Below, piece by piece: positions 44,983-46,752 of a stretch of DNA of 46,752 nt (position 1 is the first letter of the stretch; the number at the start of each line of letters is the position of its first letter). The position numbers were made by a program, and so were the translations under genes. Below the pieces are notes generated by a model. It was not told where the DNA came from, did not search any database, and saw only the letters and a list, made by a program, of their open reading frames with translations. The stretch covers positions 1 through 46,752 of the forward strand of contig NZ_JAUNXX010000009.1 in NCBI RefSeq assembly GCF_030539555.1, given 5' to 3'. This stretch comes from Methanobrevibacter sp. (GTDB taxonomy: Archaea > Methanobacteriota > Methanobacteria > Methanobacteriales > Methanobacteriaceae).

Positions 44983-46752
44983 ATGAAATGTAATAAACTG
45001 AAGATTTTATTGGTATTTTTAATACTAATAATGTCTATTGGGATGGTTTCAGCAACTGAAAGTGTTTCAACAGACGCAGATGTAAATAATGGGAATGAAC
45101 AATTAACTATAGATCAAGTAAATGATGTTGACATTGTAAGCGATAGTAGTTCTACTGCTACATTCGTTGATTTGAAAAATGATATTGATAATGCTCAAGA
45201 CGGTATTGTAACTTTAACTAAAGACTATAAATATGATTATAGTGATGGAAGTTCATTGAGAAATGGTATTTCTGTTTCAAGACTAACAATTAATGGAAAT
45301 AACCATACTATCGATGGAAGCGGAATTGCTAGAATCTTCACAATATATGGTGGACAGGTAACTTTAAATGATATAAACTTTGTAAACGGACATTCTACCT
45401 CCGAGTCCAATGGGGGAGCTATCCTTATAACTTCAGGTAACTTGACAGTCAATCGTTGTACATTTGAGAAAAATACTGCTTACAATCATGGTGGAGGTAT
45501 TGGAGTATCACTTATCACAGGTTCCAGTGTAGTGAAAGTCTATGACTCTACATTTGACAAAAATACGGCAGAATTTAATGGTGGATCTATATATGCAAGG
45601 AACTTAATTGTTGACAATTCAATCTTTGATTCCAATCGGGTTCTGGCAAGATATTCTAAAAATCACTTGCAGCTTGAAGAAAAGGGATTGGGCGGAGCAA
45701 TATTTGCCGCATATTCAACAATAAGCAATTCGGAATTTAAGAATAATAGAGTATTCAACCCTGGCGAATATCAAATTGACGAGGGTGGAGGAGCAATCGC
45801 ATCCACAAACCAGCTGACGGTTAGAAATTCAATATTTGAAAACAATATCGGATTTAAGGGTGGGGCAATATTTGCTATATCTCAATATGACAGTGCTTTA
45901 GTTCCTTCAAACTTTGTGAAAGTATATGACTCAAAATTCATTGCTAACACCGCATACAGTGCGGGGGCGATTTGTTCAAACTTCAACGTTACGGTAGACA
46001 ATTCCGTATTCGATAAGAACAATGCTTCCGGATACGGTGGTGGAGCTATCAATACGGGATTTAAAAGTAATAATAACTATTTCACAAATTCCAACTTCAC
46101 AAACAATGAAGCTCTGAATTACGGTGGTGCTTTATCTACAAGTAACTCACATATTGACAATTGTATATTTGACAGTAATAAGGCAAGACACGGTGGAGCA
46201 ATATTTTCATTAAGTTTCGATGTATCAAATTCCAAATTCATCAATAATGTAGCGACTGAAGGTAAAAACATTATAGTTATCGATGGTTATACAAAAGATT
46301 CAAAAACTAAAATATCAGATAGCGATGTCGTAGTTTATAATCAGAACAAGGTTTCCGATTTCATCAAGGACATTCTTGATGGCAATTCTCGTGATACTCA
46401 CTACATTCCAACTGGGGAGTATGCGGGCTATCAGATTTATTGTGTAGAAGAACATTTATTCCGTCCTGAAAATACCGAGGGAGTAATTATCGGAGATTTG
46501 TCATATATTGTTAATTCAATCGATAGATCATCAGTAGAAGATTACTTGAGGGTAATGTTCTACTTACTGGATGCATATCCTGAGAATTATACTGAGTATA
46601 CAGAAAGGGATATTCAAACTGTTACTTGGATATTCACTGATGGGGATTATCTTAACTCAAGAGACAAACTCGTCAGAAATGTTTTAAATTGGTATAATAA
46701 TCATTATGCTGAAATGAACATGACCAACAGCTCATATACCCTGCCGGATGGT
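44983..46752 (+). CDS. adhesin-like protein with beta-helix and putative thioester domain, 5' part
   Basis: The open frame runs 590 codons to the window end. Residues 1-25 form a signal peptide (LLVFLILIMSIGMVSA). Residues about 60-450 are beta-helix repeats with GGAI, GGGIGV and SIFDSN units. From about residue 470 the style changes: YQIYCVEEHLFRP (Cys487) and DIQTVTWIFTDGDY (Gln545), with LRVMFYLLDAYPENY between. This resembles thioester domains, where Cys and Gln form an internal bond that attacks host amines. GAGGGAA precedes ATG. The rest is missing, so total length and anchor are unknown. Confidence 0.85.
   Translation, partial: MKCNKLKILLVFLILIMSIGMVSATESVSTDADVNNGNEQLTIDQVNDVDIVSDSSSTATFVDLKNDIDNAQDGIVTLTKDYKYDYSDGSSLRNGISVSRLTINGNNHTIDGSGIARIFTIYGGQVTLNDINFVNGHSTSESNGGAILITSGNLTVNRCTFEKNTAYNHGGGIGVSLITGSSVVKVYDSTFDKNTAEFNGGSIYARNLIVDNSIFDSNRVLARYSKNHLQLEEKGLGGAIFAAYSTISNSEFKNNRVFNPGEYQIDEGGGAIASTNQLTVRNSIFENNIGFKGGAIFAISQYDSALVPSNFVKVYDSKFIANTAYSAGAICSNFNVTVDNSVFDKNNASGYGGGAINTGFKSNNNYFTNSNFTNNEALNYGGALSTSNSHIDNCIFDSNKARHGGAIFSLSFDVSNSKFINNVATEGKNIIVIDGYTKDSKTKISDSDVVVYNQNKVSDFIKDILDGNSRDTHYIPTGEYAGYQIYCVEEHLFRPENTEGVIIGDLSYIVNSIDRSSVEDYLRVMFYLLDAYPENYTEYTERDIQTVTWIFTDGDYLNSRDKLVRNVLNWYNNHYAEMNMTNSSYTLPDG

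Overview
The window is AT-rich archaeal DNA from a methanogen of the order Methanobacteriales, most likely Methanobrevibacter or a close relative. The evidence is gene content: coenzyme M biosynthesis (comA, comD, comE), coenzyme F420 biosynthesis (cofH), the methanogen marker proteins MtxX and marker 16, F420H2 oxidase (fprA), cyclic 2,3-diphosphoglycerate synthetase, archaeal primase (priS, priL), archaeal-type methionyl-tRNA synthetase, and several secreted adhesin-like proteins with beta-helix and Ig-like repeats, as are common in gut and rumen Methanobrevibacter. Start regions use GGAGG or GGTGAT ribosome-binding sites, and T-tract terminators are frequent.

Layout. 1-55: 3' part of a tRNA-Ala(GGC). 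95-4553: membrane proteins and a tightly coupled set DUF1890 - DUF1894 - core methionine synthase, then a DUF2085 protein and an anchored protein with a duplicated domain. 4625-5377: cobalt-precorrin-4 methyltransferase. 5476-7468: two small secreted proteins with class III (pilin-like) signals, a carboxymuconolactone decarboxylase-family protein, and a tandem pair of related unknowns. 7465-12905 (mostly minus): TatD nuclease, cis-prenyl transferase, MtxX, a small winged-helix regulator, cDPG synthetase, UPF0058 and UPF0280. 13087-18972 (plus): comA, marker 16, and paralogous hdrC-, hdrB- and hdrA-like genes. 19072-24402: a very large adhesin with an embedded papain-like protease, and a smaller Ig-like secreted protein. 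24687-26125 (minus): a second copy of the small regulator, then comE and comD. 26330-28028: cofH and a thymidylate-kinase-like gene. 28029-29264 (minus): primase small subunit and a small unknown. 29367-31782: a beta-helix adhesin and an acidic unknown. 31809-35273 (minus): NhaC antiporter and primase large subunit. 35432-41185: an apparent operon metG - DUF530 - DUF1699/HTH - GPT-type glycosyltransferase - riboflavin/F420 pathway reductase. 41207-42333 (minus): UPF0305 and a PHP-domain protein. 42422-44251: fprA and flavodoxin. 44252-44982: non-coding AT-rich DNA with an IS200/IS605-like hairpin. 44983 to the end: 5' part of another adhesin, which runs off the window.

How the genes fit together. 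Coenzyme M synthesis is the strongest theme. ComA makes phosphosulfolactate, ComDE makes sulfoacetaldehyde, and the marker 16 protein next to comA is a candidate for the final sulfur insertion. Directly downstream is a complete but altered HdrCBA-like complex. HdrA is fused to an MvhD-like domain that has lost its cysteines, and HdrB has a Thr where the second CCG motif should have its first paired Cys. This looks like an Hdr-type electron module repurposed to feed coenzyme M assembly. A second notable item is the last adhesin, whose sequence before the window edge resembles a Cys-Gln thioester domain used by Gram-positive bacteria for covalent attachment.
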